From: an uncultured Oscillospiraceae bacterium
GTDB lineage: Bacteria > Bacillota > Clostridia > Oscillospirales > Acutalibacteraceae
DNA: 35,033 nucleotides
Direction of reading: 5' to 3'
Assembly: GCA_900543525.1 (NCBI GenBank)
Contig: UQRS01000012.1
Location: 1 to 35,033 of the forward strand
The notes below the pieces were generated by a model. The model was not told the origin of the DNA. It saw nothing but the letters and a program-made list of their open reading frames with translations, and did no database searches. Below are positions 22,207 to 31,826 of the stretch, one piece after another (position 1 is the stretch's first letter; the number at the start of each line of letters is the position of its first letter). A program made the translations under genes and the position numbers.

Positions 22207-22241
22207 CTGCCTGTCACTCCTTTAAACACAAAGCTTTTTGG

Positions 22242-22781
22242 TCAGCCGCCGTAAACCGACGGCTTTAAAACCCCAAGATAGGGGAGGTTGCGATACCGTT
22301 CGTCATAATCGAGGCCGTATCCCACCACAAAGGCGTCCGGCACAGCCGTGCCGACATAATCGGCCTTGATATCCGCCACCCGGCGCTCCGGCTTGTCGAG
22401 GAAGGTGCAGATCCGGATGCTTTTCGGATTGCGGGTGCGCAGCATCTCGATTATGTAAGAGAGGGTCATGCCGGAATCCAGAATATCCTCCACTAAAAGC
22501 AGGTCATAGCCGGCAAGGTCGATGTCCAGATCCTTCTGAATCTTGACCACGCCGGAGGATTTTGTCCCGCTGCCGTAGGAGGAAACCGAAAGAAAATCAA
22601 TCCGGCAGGGAATGTCGATCGCCCGCATCAGGTCGGCCATAAAGACCACCGAGCCCTTGAGCACGCTGACCATCAGCAGGTTTTTGTTTTCATAATCCCT
22701 GGAAATCTGCTGTCCCAGCCGTGAAACAATCGTATGAATTTCCTCTTTGGAAAGAAGAATCTCTTTTACATCATTATGCAT
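22242..22781 (-). CDS. hpt: Hypoxanthine phosphoribosyltransferase
   Basis: Hpt salvages hypoxanthine and guanine to IMP and GMP using PRPP. The 179-residue protein has the PRPP-binding motif VEDILDSG at 97-104, the flexible-loop segment SYGSGTKSSG at 68-77, and a C-terminal VVGYGLDYDERYRNLPY stretch typical of the family. ATG 22781 is chosen over the longer frame to 22805 because GGAGGG lies 8-9 bases before it. Its first 8 bases overlap the end of tilS, indicating translational coupling. In Bacillus, TilS and HprT are also reported to interact with FtsH or its regulation, and the same three genes are adjacent here. Confidence 0.97.
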   Translation of the reverse strand: MHNDVKEILLSKEEIHTIVSRLGQQISRDYENKNLLMVSVLKGSVVFMADLMRAIDIPCRIDFLSVSSYGSGTKSSGVVKIQKDLDIDLAGYDLLLVEDILDSGMTLSYIIEMLRTRNPKSIRICTFLDKPERRVADIKADYVGTAVPDAFVVGYGLDYDERYRNLPYLGVLKPSVYGG

Positions 22782-24064
22782 TATGTGACCCTCCAGATAT
22801 GTCATCGAACCCGATCAGCAGCACCGTCTCGGTGCTTTCGGTGACGGCACAGCGCGCGTCGGGGCCGAACCCCTCCACCCACAGGACGCCCTCCTCGTCG
22901 CAGAGGAGGCGGATCGTATCGCGCGCGGCCGCAGGGACAGCCGCCTCATTCAGCAGTTTTTTCAGGCTTTTCCGGCAGCCGCGTCCGGCCGGTGTAAAAG
23001 CGTCCCCCGCGCGGCGGGTACGAATTTGCAGGTTGTCACCTATTCTATCATAGTCGATGGCATTTTTTAATAACAAATTGTGAATTTTGTGCTTTGAACA
23101 GAGCTTTAGGGAAAGTGTTGTGTTTTCTGTCTGCCCCGTAGGGGAGAGGAGGTAGAGCCGCCCTTTGAGCAGCTCGGCCGCAAAGCCGGCCGGCAGCTCT
23201 CTGCGTCCGCTGCCCTGCCGTAGGAGGTCGCAGAGCACCTCGGTCTGCCGCGCGTCGAGGGTGAGGCCGCTTTCGGCGGCATACTGCCGCAGCGCGCGGG
23301 TGAGAATGGCCGGATGCTGCCCGTGCAGCCTTTCGACGCGGAGGAAGTCATCCTCCCTTGCCGCCGAAAGCAGGTCGTCGGCCGCCTGCTCGAGGTAGTC
23401 CGTATCGCGCCGCAGCCGGCCGCAGAAGCCGGAGATGTGCGCCTCCGCCTGCGGGTTGATCTGCCGAAGCTCGGGCATCACCCGGTGCCGAATTCGGTTG
23501 CGGCTGTAATCGAGAGAGCGGTTGGTGCTGTCCTCCACGAACGGCTGCCCCAGGGTCAGGAGGTATTCCCGGATTTCGTCTCCGCCAACCTCCAGCAGCG
23601 GACGGATGATCCGGCCGCGCACCGGCGGAATGCCGCGCAGCCCCTCGCCTCCGCTGCCGCGGATGAGGTTGAAAAGCGCCGTTTCGGCGTTGTCGCTGCG
23701 GGTGTGGGCGGTGGCAATTTTGCCGGGTGCTGCCGCCTCCAGAAAGGCGTAGCGCAGCCGCCGGGCGGCCTCCTCCGTGCCCTCGCCCGTCTCGCGGCAG
23801 ACGGCCGGGATGTCCGCCCTCTCTACCGTGAGGGGAACCGTCAGCCGGCGGCAAAGCTCCCGGACGAAGGCCTCGTCCCGGTCTGCCTCTGCCCCGCGGA
23901 GACCGTGGTTCATGTGGGCGGCCGAAACGGTCAGGCCAAATGCCTCCCGTGCCTGCAAAAACAAAAGCAAAAGGGCGACGGAATCCGCTCCTCCGGAAAG
24001 AGCAACGGTTACATGGTCGCCCGTTTTCACCATTTCGTACCGGCGCAGCGCGTCGGTAAAAGTA

Positions 24065-24081
<17 letters not shown>
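22774..24081 (-). CDS. tilS: tRNA(Ile)-lysidine synthetase
   Basis: TilS attaches lysine to C34 of the CAU-anticodon isoleucine tRNA so that it reads AUA; it is normally essential. The 435-residue protein has the N-type ATP pyrophosphatase motif SGGADS at 29-34, the following AHMNHGLRG segment, and TAHTRSDNAET, all typical of the catalytic domain. A C-terminal domain ends near FGPDARCAVTES. ATG 24081 was chosen because it gives the normal N-terminus. The start lies within the last 17 bases of dnaB, with only a weak GGTGGA ribosome site, so translation may be coupled to dnaB. Its 3' end overlaps hpt by 8 bases. Confidence 0.95.
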
Positions 24082-25459
<1,378 letters not shown>

Positions 25460-25503
25460 CTTCTTTCTGAAAAAAGCGGGGAGGAGTGCCTCTTTTTTTC
25501 GCT

Positions 25504-25944
25504 TTACTCGGTTACCTGCACCTTGACCTCGGCCGCGATGCCGGAGTAGAGCTTGACCTCGGCAGTGTAGTCGCCGTGCGCCTTAATATCGCCGACCGAA
25601 AGCTTGCGGCGGTCGACCTCCACCCCGAGGTTGGCCGCGATGGCCTCGCAGACCTCCTTGGCGGTGACGGCGCCGAACAGCTTGCCCGACGCGCCGGCCT
25701 TGGCGTGGATAGTCACGGTTTTGCCGTCCAGCTTCTGCTTTGCGGCTTCGGCGGCGGCCCTGTCCTCCGCGATATGATGGGCGGCGGCCGCCTCCCGGTT
25801 TTTCAGCTCATTCATAGCGGCGGCGTTGGCCTCGGTCGCCAGCTTGCGCGGGAAGAGAAAGTTGCGGGCGTAGCCGTCGGATACGCTGCAAAGCTCTCCC
25901 TTTTTTCCGTGTCCCTTGACATCCGCTAATAAAATAACCTTCAT
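25504..25944 (-). CDS. rplI: 50S ribosomal protein L9
   Basis: L9 binds 23S rRNA near the L1 stalk. The 146-residue protein begins with MKVILLADVKGHGKKGEL and the SDGYARNFLFPRKLA signature of the N-terminal domain. A long alanine-rich helix follows, then the C-terminal domain with KLFGAVTAKEV. The ATG has AAAGGAT upstream. The 65-base gap to gdpP holds a self-complementary AAAAAAGCCGGCTTTTTT block (25964-25981) that may form a weak hairpin. It sits in the usual place between gdpP and dnaB. Confidence 0.98.
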   Translation of the reverse strand: MKVILLADVKGHGKKGELCSVSDGYARNFLFPRKLATEANAAAMNELKNREAAAAHHIAEDRAAAEAAKQKLDGKTVTIHAKAGASGKLFGAVTAKEVCEAIAANLGVEVDRRKLSVGDIKAHGDYTAEVKLYSGIAAEVKVQVTE

Positions 25945-26009
25945 GATGAATCAATCCTTTCTTTAAAAAAGCCGGCTTTTTTCTATTTGCCCCTTTTTTC
26001 GTGCCTTTG

Positions 26010-27980
26010 TCAGTCTTTGGCTTTCTCCAGCTTATAGGCGTCGATCGCCTCTACCAGCCGGTTTACCGCCGCGTCAAAGCTGTCGGCCTTCAGCTGGGCG
26101 GCCGCCATGGTCTGATGTCCGCCGCCGCCGAGCGCCTCCATAATCAGCTGGACGTTGATATCCCCATAAGAGCGGGCGGAAACGTCAATCTCCTCCCCAT
26201 TGCGGAAGAGGGTGAAGGAGGCGTGCACCCCGTCAATATTCAGCATTTCGTCCGCCGCCTGCGACGCGGCAAGGCGGGTGTAAGCGCTTTCCTCCCGGCA
26301 GACGGCGATGGCGCAGTCCTTGTACATCTGCGCGGCTGCGATAATCTCCGACTTCTGGCGATAGCCCTCCATACTGCCGGAGAAGAGCTTTTTCACCACA
26401 ACCGGGTCGGCGCCCCGCCGCCGTAAAAAGGCGGAGGATTCAAAGGTGCGCACGCCGGTGTGAAGGACGAAGTTCTTGGTGTCCAGCATAATGCCCGAGA
26501 GAAGCGCCTCGGCCTCCATCCGGCCGACATAGTTTTCCCCGATGGTCTGAATCAGCTCGGCCGTCATCTCCGACGCGGAGGAGGCGGCCGTCTCATGATA
26601 AAAGATAACCGCGTTTCCGATGCAGTCGACCGCCCGGCGGTGATGGTCGATGACCACTACCGTTTTGGCGGCGTCGTACACCTCCCGGCAGTCGAGAAAA
26701 TCCGGACGGTGGGTGTCCACCACGATCAGCAGGGTTTTCTTGTCCATGCGGGGAAGAAGGTCGCGGCCGTCGAAGGCGATCGGCTCGCCGTAATACTTTT
26801 CGGCCGCCTCAAGCAGGCCGGCGGCCATAGTGGTTTTGCGATCCATGACCACAAAGGCGTCCTTGCCAAGCTGCTTGGCAAGACTCCAGAAAGCGACCGA
26901 GGCGCCGAACGCGTCGAGGTCGGCGTACCGATGCCCCATGATGACGATGGTGTCCGAGCCGTCGATCAGCTCTTTAATCGCCGAGGCGACGATGCGGGCA
27001 CGCACCCTTGTATGTTTTTCCACCGCCTTGGAGACGCCTCCGAAAAAGCGGTAGCTGTTGCCGATATCCTTGACCGCCGCCTGATCGCCGCCGCGGCCCT
27101 GCGCCATCTCCAGCGCGAGGTAGGCGGCCGTCTCACACTCTGCAAAATTGGCGCAGTTGTGGCCGACGCCGACCGAAAGGGTGGCCTTGCCTCGGCCGCC
27201 GAAGTCGAGGCCGCGCACCTGATCGAGCACGTCGAAGCGGGTTTCGATGGTGGTCTCCAGGCTGCGCTCCTCCATAATCAGCATGAAGCGCTGACTGGAC
27301 AGCTTGCGGAGGATGCCGTGCGAGCCGGAGGCCCAGTTTTCCAGCACAGTTTCGATCGCGCCGCTGACTGCCGCCTTTTCACTCTCCTTGGCGTTTTTGG
27401 TGATCTCGTCCAGATTGTCGAGGGCAATGATCGCCACCACCGGGCGGGAGGCGGCGTACTCCTCCGCCGTGCGGAGGAGCTTTGTCTCATCCACGAAGAA
27501 GTAAACCGCCTGATTTACCCCCTCATAATTTGCGCTGCTGCGGAAAACCGAAAAGATCTTGTCGCCATAGGCAACCTGCGCCTGCTTTTTCTCTACCAGA
27601 GAGCGGCGCGCCTTCTCATCCATAATGCTGCCGATGTCCTGCCCGAGGAGGTCGCTGCCGTTCAGCATGTTCCGCCGCAGAGCGTCGTTGTACCAGATAA
27701 TCTCCCCCTTGTCGGAGACGACCATCGCCGGCACCGAGAACTTGGTGAGCATGTTGGAGGAGGCCTCCATACTCTCGCTCAGGGTGCGGAAGGTGCGGCG
27801 GATGTAGCTTTGCATATTCAGCATGCGATAGATCGCGATGGCGGAGACGGTCACGGTAAAGACGAGCATGATGGCAAAGATGCCCTTGCTGAAGAAAAAG
27901 GAGATGATGGTCTGTGCGATCATCACGCCGATCATGACAATATATAAGGTGGAAATATTCCAGACATTTTTCCGTTTCAA
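26010..27980 (-). CDS. gdpP: Cyclic-di-AMP phosphodiesterase GdpP
   Basis: GdpP hydrolyses the second messenger c-di-AMP to pApA and so affects cell-wall, potassium and stress physiology. The 656-residue protein has two N-terminal membrane segments (about 10-52), a PAS-like domain (VPAMVVSDKGEIIWYN), a degenerate GGDEF domain, and a DHH-DHHA1 phosphodiesterase. The DHH part carries MGHRYADLDAFGA at 348-360 (H350, D354, D356) and IDHH at 444-447; the DHHA1 part carries GGGGHQ at 618-623. The start is TTG at 27980, with GGGAGGGG 9 bases upstream. It lies 34 bases after rnj and is followed by rplI-dnaB, its usual partners. Domain order and length are normal. Confidence 0.96.
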   Translation of the reverse strand: MKRKNVWNISTLYIVMIGVMIAQTIISFFFSKGIFAIMLVFTVTVSAIAIYRMLNMQSYIRRTFRTLSESMEASSNMLTKFSVPAMVVSDKGEIIWYNDALRRNMLNGSDLLGQDIGSIMDEKARRSLVEKKQAQVAYGDKIFSVFRSSANYEGVNQAVYFFVDETKLLRTAEEYAASRPVVAIIALDNLDEITKNAKESEKAAVSGAIETVLENWASGSHGILRKLSSQRFMLIMEERSLETTIETRFDVLDQVRGLDFGGRGKATLSVGVGHNCANFAECETAAYLALEMAQGRGGDQAAVKDIGNSYRFFGGVSKAVEKHTRVRARIVASAIKELIDGSDTIVIMGHRYADLDAFGASVAFWSLAKQLGKDAFVVMDRKTTMAAGLLEAAEKYYGEPIAFDGRDLLPRMDKKTLLIVVDTHRPDFLDCREVYDAAKTVVVIDHHRRAVDCIGNAVIFYHETAASSASEMTAELIQTIGENYVGRMEAEALLSGIMLDTKNFVLHTGVRTFESSAFLRRRGADPVVVKKLFSGSMEGYRQKSEIIAAAQMYKDCAIAVCREESAYTRLAASQAADEMLNIDGVHASFTLFRNGEEIDVSARSYGDINVQLIMEALGGGGHQTMAAAQLKADSFDAAVNRLVEAIDAYKLEKAKD

Positions 27981-28014
27981 GGAAAGGCCCCTCCCTTTTG
28001 CGAGGATCGAGAAA

Positions 28015-30072
28015 TCAGACGTCCATGATGATCGGGAGGATCATCGGGCTGCGCTTGGTGCGCTCATACAGGAATTTGGAGATGCCGTCGCGCACCCGGG
28101 TCTTGATGGTGCCCCAGTCGCGCACGCCGGTAACATAGCAGTTTTCCAGCACGTCACAGGCAACCTCCCTGGCCTGGTCGAGCAGTTCCTCCGACTCTTT
28201 GACATAGACGAACCCGCGGGAAATCAGGTCGGGGCCGGAGACCACCTCTCCGGTGGAGGAGTCGATGGCGATTACCACGACAAAGAGGCCGTCCTCCGCC
28301 AGATGCTTGCGGTCGCGAAGAACGACGCTGCCGACGTCCCCGACGCCATAGCCGTCCACCAGCACACGGCCGGCCGGAACGGTGTCGACCACCTTGATGC
28401 CGCTCTCCCTTACCTCGATCACCTGACCGATGTCGGGAAGGATGACATTCTCCTTCGGCAGACCCATGGCATAGGCCAGCCCGGCGTGCTTGATCAGATG
28501 CTTCTGCTCGCCGTGGACGGGGATGAAAAATTTCGGCTTGACAATGCTCAGCATCAGCTTCTGCTCGCCCTGGCAGGCGTGGCCGGAAACATGCACGTCA
28601 TACATCTTTTCATAAATCACGTCGGCACCGAGTTTCATCAGCTCGTTGACGACCTTGGAAACCAGCTTCTCGTTCCCCGGGATCGGCGTGGCCGAGATGA
28701 TGACCATGTCGCCCGGGACAATCTCGACCTTGCGGTGATCGCCGTAGGCCATACGGTAGAGCGCCGACATCGGCTCGCCCTGACTGCCGGTCGTGATGAT
28801 GACCAGCTGCTCCGGCTTATAGCGACGGATCAGGTCGATGTCGATCAGCACTCCGTCCGGAATTTTCAGGTACCCAAGCTCCGAGGCGATGCCGACCACG
28901 TTGATCATGCTCCGGCCGGAGACGGCCACCTTGCGCCCCGAGCGAACCGCCTCATCCACGATCTGCTGGATGCGGTGAATGTTGGAGGAGAAGGAGGCGA
29001 TGATGATCCGCTGTCCGTTGTCGTCCGCCCGCTTGAAGAGGGTGGAGAAGGAGTCTCCGACAATGCGTTCGCTCGGCGTATAGCCCGGGCGCTCGGCGTT
29101 GGTCGAGTCGGATAAAAGCGCCAGCACACCCTCCTTTCCCAGCTCGGCGAAGCGGGCGATGTCCAGCGTATCGCCGTCGATGGGGGTGGTGTCGATCTTG
29201 AAATCTCCGGTCTGTACGATCAGGCCGGCCGGCGTCCTGATGGCGTAGGCCACCGCGTCGGGGATGGAGTGGTTGACATGGATGGCCTCGACCGAAAAGG
29301 CGCCGAGCTGCACCGTATCGCCCGGCTTCATCTCGATCAGCTTGGCGGAGGAATCCAGCCGATGCTCCCGCAGCTTTCCGGTAATCAGGCCGAGGGTCAG
29401 CTTGGTGCCGTAGACCGGCACGTTGAAGTCCTTGAGCAGATAGGGGATAGAGCCGATGTGATCCTCATGCCCGTGGGTGACGAAGAGGCCCTTTATTTTA
29501 TCCTTGTTGTTCAGCACATAGGTGAAGTCGGGGATGACAATATCAACGCCCGGCAGATCCTCGTCCGGGAAGGCCATGCCGCAGTCGACCAGAATCATCT
29601 CCCCGTTATACTCATACAGGGTGATGTTCTTTCCGATTTCGTTCAGGCCGCCGAGCGGGATGATACGGATGGGCTTGCCCCCTTTTTTGGAGGTGGAGTT
29701 CCGCCTTTTTCCGCCGGATTTCTGCGTTTTTGCCGGCGCCGCTTCGTTTTTTTGCTCCGGTTTTTTCTTCTGCTGGTTTTTCTGTCCGCCGGCCGGAGTC
29801 CTGCTTTGCTCCTTATCGGGGGCGTTCTTCTTCTGCTGCGCCCCCTTGGAGGCGTTTTGCCCTTTCTGCGCCTTGCTCTGCCCTTTTTTGGAGGGATTTT
29901 GCTCCGCCTGTGCCTTGCCTTGCCCCTTGGAAGCCTTCTGCTCCGCCTGCGCCTTTTGTCCCTTGGCCGCATTCTGCCCTTTGAAAGGGCGGCCGCGCCG
30001 GGATTTTTGCTGCTTTCCCGTGGCGGCCGACTCTGCGGCCGCGAGCGTAGAATTGTTTGTGTTTTCGCTCAT
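28015..30072 (-). CDS. rnj: Ribonuclease J with long basic N-terminal extension
   Basis: RNase J is a metallo-beta-lactamase/beta-CASP ribonuclease with 5'-3' exonuclease and endonuclease activity, central to RNA decay in Firmicutes. The catalytic domain begins near residue 133 (RIIPLGGLNEIGKN). The metal motif HGHEDH is at 200-205, matching H74-x-H76-x-D78-H79 of B. subtilis RNase J1. The protein has 685 residues against about 555 in the usual family member. The surplus is a roughly 130-residue Lys/Gln/Ala-rich tract with repeated KGQ and AEQ words, likely disordered and RNA- or partner-binding (inference). The ATG is at 30072 with AGAAGG upstream. It is the first gene of the minus-strand cluster. 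No convincing promoter lies within the adjacent 150 bases. Confidence 0.96.
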   Translation of the reverse strand: MSENTNNSTLAAAESAATGKQQKSRRGRPFKGQNAAKGQKAQAEQKASKGQGKAQAEQNPSKKGQSKAQKGQNASKGAQQKKNAPDKEQSRTPAGGQKNQQKKKPEQKNEAAPAKTQKSGGKRRNSTSKKGGKPIRIIPLGGLNEIGKNITLYEYNGEMILVDCGMAFPDEDLPGVDIVIPDFTYVLNNKDKIKGLFVTHGHEDHIGSIPYLLKDFNVPVYGTKLTLGLITGKLREHRLDSSAKLIEMKPGDTVQLGAFSVEAIHVNHSIPDAVAYAIRTPAGLIVQTGDFKIDTTPIDGDTLDIARFAELGKEGVLALLSDSTNAERPGYTPSERIVGDSFSTLFKRADDNGQRIIIASFSSNIHRIQQIVDEAVRSGRKVAVSGRSMINVVGIASELGYLKIPDGVLIDIDLIRRYKPEQLVIITTGSQGEPMSALYRMAYGDHRKVEIVPGDMVIISATPIPGNEKLVSKVVNELMKLGADVIYEKMYDVHVSGHACQGEQKLMLSIVKPKFFIPVHGEQKHLIKHAGLAYAMGLPKENVILPDIGQVIEVRESGIKVVDTVPAGRVLVDGYGVGDVGSVVLRDRKHLAEDGLFVVVIAIDSSTGEVVSGPDLISRGFVYVKESEELLDQAREVACDVLENCYVTGVRDWGTIKTRVRDGISKFLYERTKRSPMILPIIMDV

Positions 30073-30610
30073 TCTATAATACCTTCTTTTCTCTGCGCCA
30101 AAAAATATTTAAGTTGAATTTTTTATAGGAAAATCCGATCGGAATCGTTTGGCTTTCCCAAAAGAGAAAAGCTGCCGGTCATCCTGATTCGACAACGGGC
30201 AAGGCCGCTTAAAGCGGGTCGGATAAGCCCTTTTGGAATCGTTTTTCCGTTTTCGGCAGGGACGAAATTCTTCCCTGCATTTCGTGTTCGTTTGCCGCCG
30301 CGGCGCAGAGCGGCCGGCTTTGAATTTTGTCCGGAAAGCGGGTGCTTTTTCCGCGGTTTTTGCGTTTTTCGCTTTCCCTTTGCGGGAGGAACTCCCTCGA
30401 ATGAATACCGTGTTTTATGATGTGGCCTGGCTACGCATTTTCAGTAAGGCTGCCGTTTGCAGCAAAATCTGCAAACACGTTATCTTGTAGCCGGAAATCC
30501 CGGCCGACCGTGCTTTTGGTCGGGGCGGCCCTTTTTTCGCCTCCCCAAAAAGGGGAAAAGGCAAAGGCAAAACGCCCGATGCGGAATCGGGATACCGGGG
30601 TACCGGTATA
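30073..30610. other. Gene-free leader region upstream of rnj
   Basis: No convincing gene was found. The stretch holds two clear hairpins: GTTTGCAG-CAAAAT-CTGCAAAC (30455-30476, perfect, no U-tract) and CCGACC/GGTCGG nested in GGCCG/CGGCC (30502-30530), followed on the plus strand by CTTTTTT. If transcription of rnj begins at the promoter near 30878, this is a long untranslated leader. Confidence 0.55.
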
Positions 30611-30649
30611 AAAGAAAAGCCGACGCGCAGCATACGATGTCGGGCTTTT
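30611..30649 (-). terminator. Second tandem minus-strand terminator
   Basis: On the minus strand AAAAGCCCGAC and GTCGGCTTTT pair with a single bulged C, and TTTTCTTTTAT follows. It lies about 25 bases beyond the first terminator and would back it up. Confidence 0.65.
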
Positions 30650-30672
30650 CATCGGGCTGAAATTGGGATGAG

Positions 30673-30715
30673 AAAAACCGTCCCGAAACGGCAGCTGCTC
30701 TGCCATTTCGGACGG
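30673..30715 (-). terminator. Intrinsic terminator of the structured RNA
   Basis: On the minus strand a 16-bp stem (CCGTCCGAAATGGCAG against CTGCCGTTTCGGGACGG, one bulge and one mismatch; 30678-30715) is followed by TTTTT (30673-30677). Confidence 0.85.
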
Positions 30716-30871
30716 CTGCACTGCCTTGTCTTTCGGCGTGCGGCAGTTACTGCTGCCGGCCTTCAGCCTCCATCCATATTCGCTTCAGCAGGGTGATCGG
30801 GGCGCGCGCCGAGGCGCGCGTTTTGCCCCATTTCTTTTGCCGAAACGTATAAAACCGAACATATTTATTCA
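30673..30871 (-). ncRNA. Unrecognised structured RNA, riboswitch-like, about 200 nt
   Basis: A strong promoter and a strong terminator bracket about 200 transcribed bases with no credible reading frame. On the minus strand TTTCGGC (30839-30845) pairs with GCCGAAA (30731-30737), closing a domain with two hairpins. One is CGCGCGC-CTCG-GCGCGCG (30803-30820) with an outer GGGG/CCCC stem. The other is CGGCAG-CAGTAA-CTGCCG (30741-30758). The terminator that follows repeats the words CCGAAA and TTTCGG, so either strand of the closing stem could compete with it. This is the logic of a riboswitch or attenuator. It does not match any riboswitch class, SRP RNA, tmRNA or RNase P RNA known to me, and its ends do not pair as in 6S RNA. 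Confidence 0.55.
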
Positions 30872-30877
30872 AATCTA

Positions 30878-30906
30878 ATTTTAACCAATATTCCCCTGTC
30901 TGTCAA
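30878..30906 (-). promoter_or_regulatory. Strong minus-strand sigma-A-type promoter
   Basis: On the minus strand a perfect TTGACA (30901-30906) and TAAAAT (30878-30883) are 17 bases apart, in a local AT-rich patch. It points into the structured RNA and, about 800 bases further, to rnj. Confidence 0.8.
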
Positions 30907-31010
30907 GTCCCGCTGCGGCAGATTCGGCCGCTTGTCTTTATTATGGGATAAAGGCCCGGACTCTAATCAGAAATTGGCAAAAATAGATAGCCGCCTTTGG
31001 CTTACAATAA

Positions 31011-31288
31011 TACCATCGGTTGACAAGGGAATACACGGTTTTGCCGGGCAGAAATGCGCCCATACTGCGTCAAGGCACTTGGAAATACGAACAGTATTCC
31101 CTGTGTGCTTTTCCTTGTCCAGACACATTTTTACTCCGGCAAAACTGCAAAGCACCTGCCAGCGATGAATTTTCGAGTGATATTTGGTTTTTGAGCCGCA
31201 GGCGGGCTGGCGCTCGCCAAGGTGAAAAGGACAAAAAGCGCCGGAAAGACGCGTTGTCAGGCGTGTTTGCCCTTGTCAACCGATGGTA
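31011..31288. mobile_element. MITE-like element, copy B (longer form)
   Basis: The 278-bp element has perfect 19-bp terminal inverted repeats (31011-31029 and CCCTTGTCAACCGATGGTA at 31270-31288) and TA at both outer edges. It is the reverse complement of copy A at 18709-18895 but carries 91 more bases. It has nested internal inverted repeats, for example GGTTTTGCCGG near 31037-31047 against CCGGCAAAAC at 31136-31145, so the transcript could fold into a long hairpin. Open frames crossing it begin or end outside the element and look like chance. No transposase is encoded. Confidence 0.87.
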
Positions 31289-31328
31289 CTGTACCAAAAT
31301 AAAAATTGAAAAAGGGGGGGAGAACAGG

Positions 31329-31523
31329 ATGAACAGCAGCAGAAAACAGAAAAATACGAAAAAGCCGCAGAATGCCAATCGGCATTCCGAGGCGCCGCTC
31401 AATGACTTTGCAGCCCTGCAGGCCATTCTCCATATGGGGCCGAGTCAGTCGGATCCCGATGGCATGTATACCGGAAAGCCGGTCGGATTCGACCTGCCGA
31501 TACAGGACGGCGACGATCTTTAA
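31329..31523 (+). CDS. Small hypothetical protein with C-terminal QDGDDL
   Basis: This 64-residue protein has a basic, polar N-terminus (NSSRKQKNTKKPQ) and ends DPDGMYTGKPVGFDLPIQDGDDL... only in its last two dozen residues. The pattern DPxGxYTGxP followed by PxQDxDDL is familiar from small uncharacterised clostridial proteins; that recollection could not be checked here. The function is unknown and no membrane segment is present. ATG 31329 has GGGGGGAG 6-7 bases upstream; an in-frame extension through the MITE to 31020 is not credible. A terminator follows directly. A possible -35 (TTGTCA at 31273) lies in the right end of the MITE-like element, with CAAAAT (31295) as a poor -10. Confidence 0.7.
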   Translation: MNSSRKQKNTKKPQNANRHSEAPLNDFAALQAILHMGPSQSDPDGMYTGKPVGFDLPIQDGDDL

Positions 31524-31551
31524 ACGGATGTCTGCCGCCGCGTTTTATGAA

Positions 31552-31584
31552 AAAAGCACCGGCTTTTGGGTCGGTGCTTTTCCC
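31552..31584 (+). terminator. Terminator after the small protein gene
   Basis: AAAAGCACCG (31552-31561) pairs perfectly with CGGTGCTTTT (31572-31581). The U-tract is only four long, so it may be moderately strong. Confidence 0.65.
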
Positions 31585-31736
31585 GTCTTTGAAAAGCCAC
31601 CCCGCCTCGCTTTGAAAATTGCCGGAGAACCGCCCGCACCATGGCGTTTTTGGATAGGCGGCTCGCAGCCCTCCCACAAAAAATTGTGGACAATCCATAA
31701 GATTGTTATTCTTTTCGCAATTTGCCGGATTATGGC

Positions 31737-31765
31737 TTGTTTTTTCTTCCCGGAATGGATATAAT
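31737..31765 (+). promoter_or_regulatory. Promoter of the NifU-like/GGGtGRT pair
   Basis: TTGTTT (31737-31742) and a perfect TATAAT (31760-31765) are 17 bases apart. The start near 31772 gives a leader of about 55 bases that includes a small GCGG-TTTT-CCGC hairpin. Confidence 0.8.
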
Positions 31766-31826
31766 AGGAAAGGATGCGGTTTTCCGCGTTTTATGAGGAT
31801 GTCATCAAACCGAAAGGAGCTCCAAT

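Noticed and set aside
30673..30871. 6S RNA as the identity of the structured RNA upstream of rnj
   Set aside because: The length fits, but the 5' and 3' ends do not pair with each other and the 3' end is a separate terminator hairpin, unlike the closed rod of 6S RNA.
30967..31155. A 62-codon minus-strand frame starting inside the MITE-like element
   Set aside because: It crosses the left end of the element into unrelated flank, so its C-terminus is created by the insertion; there is no promoter or ribosome site.
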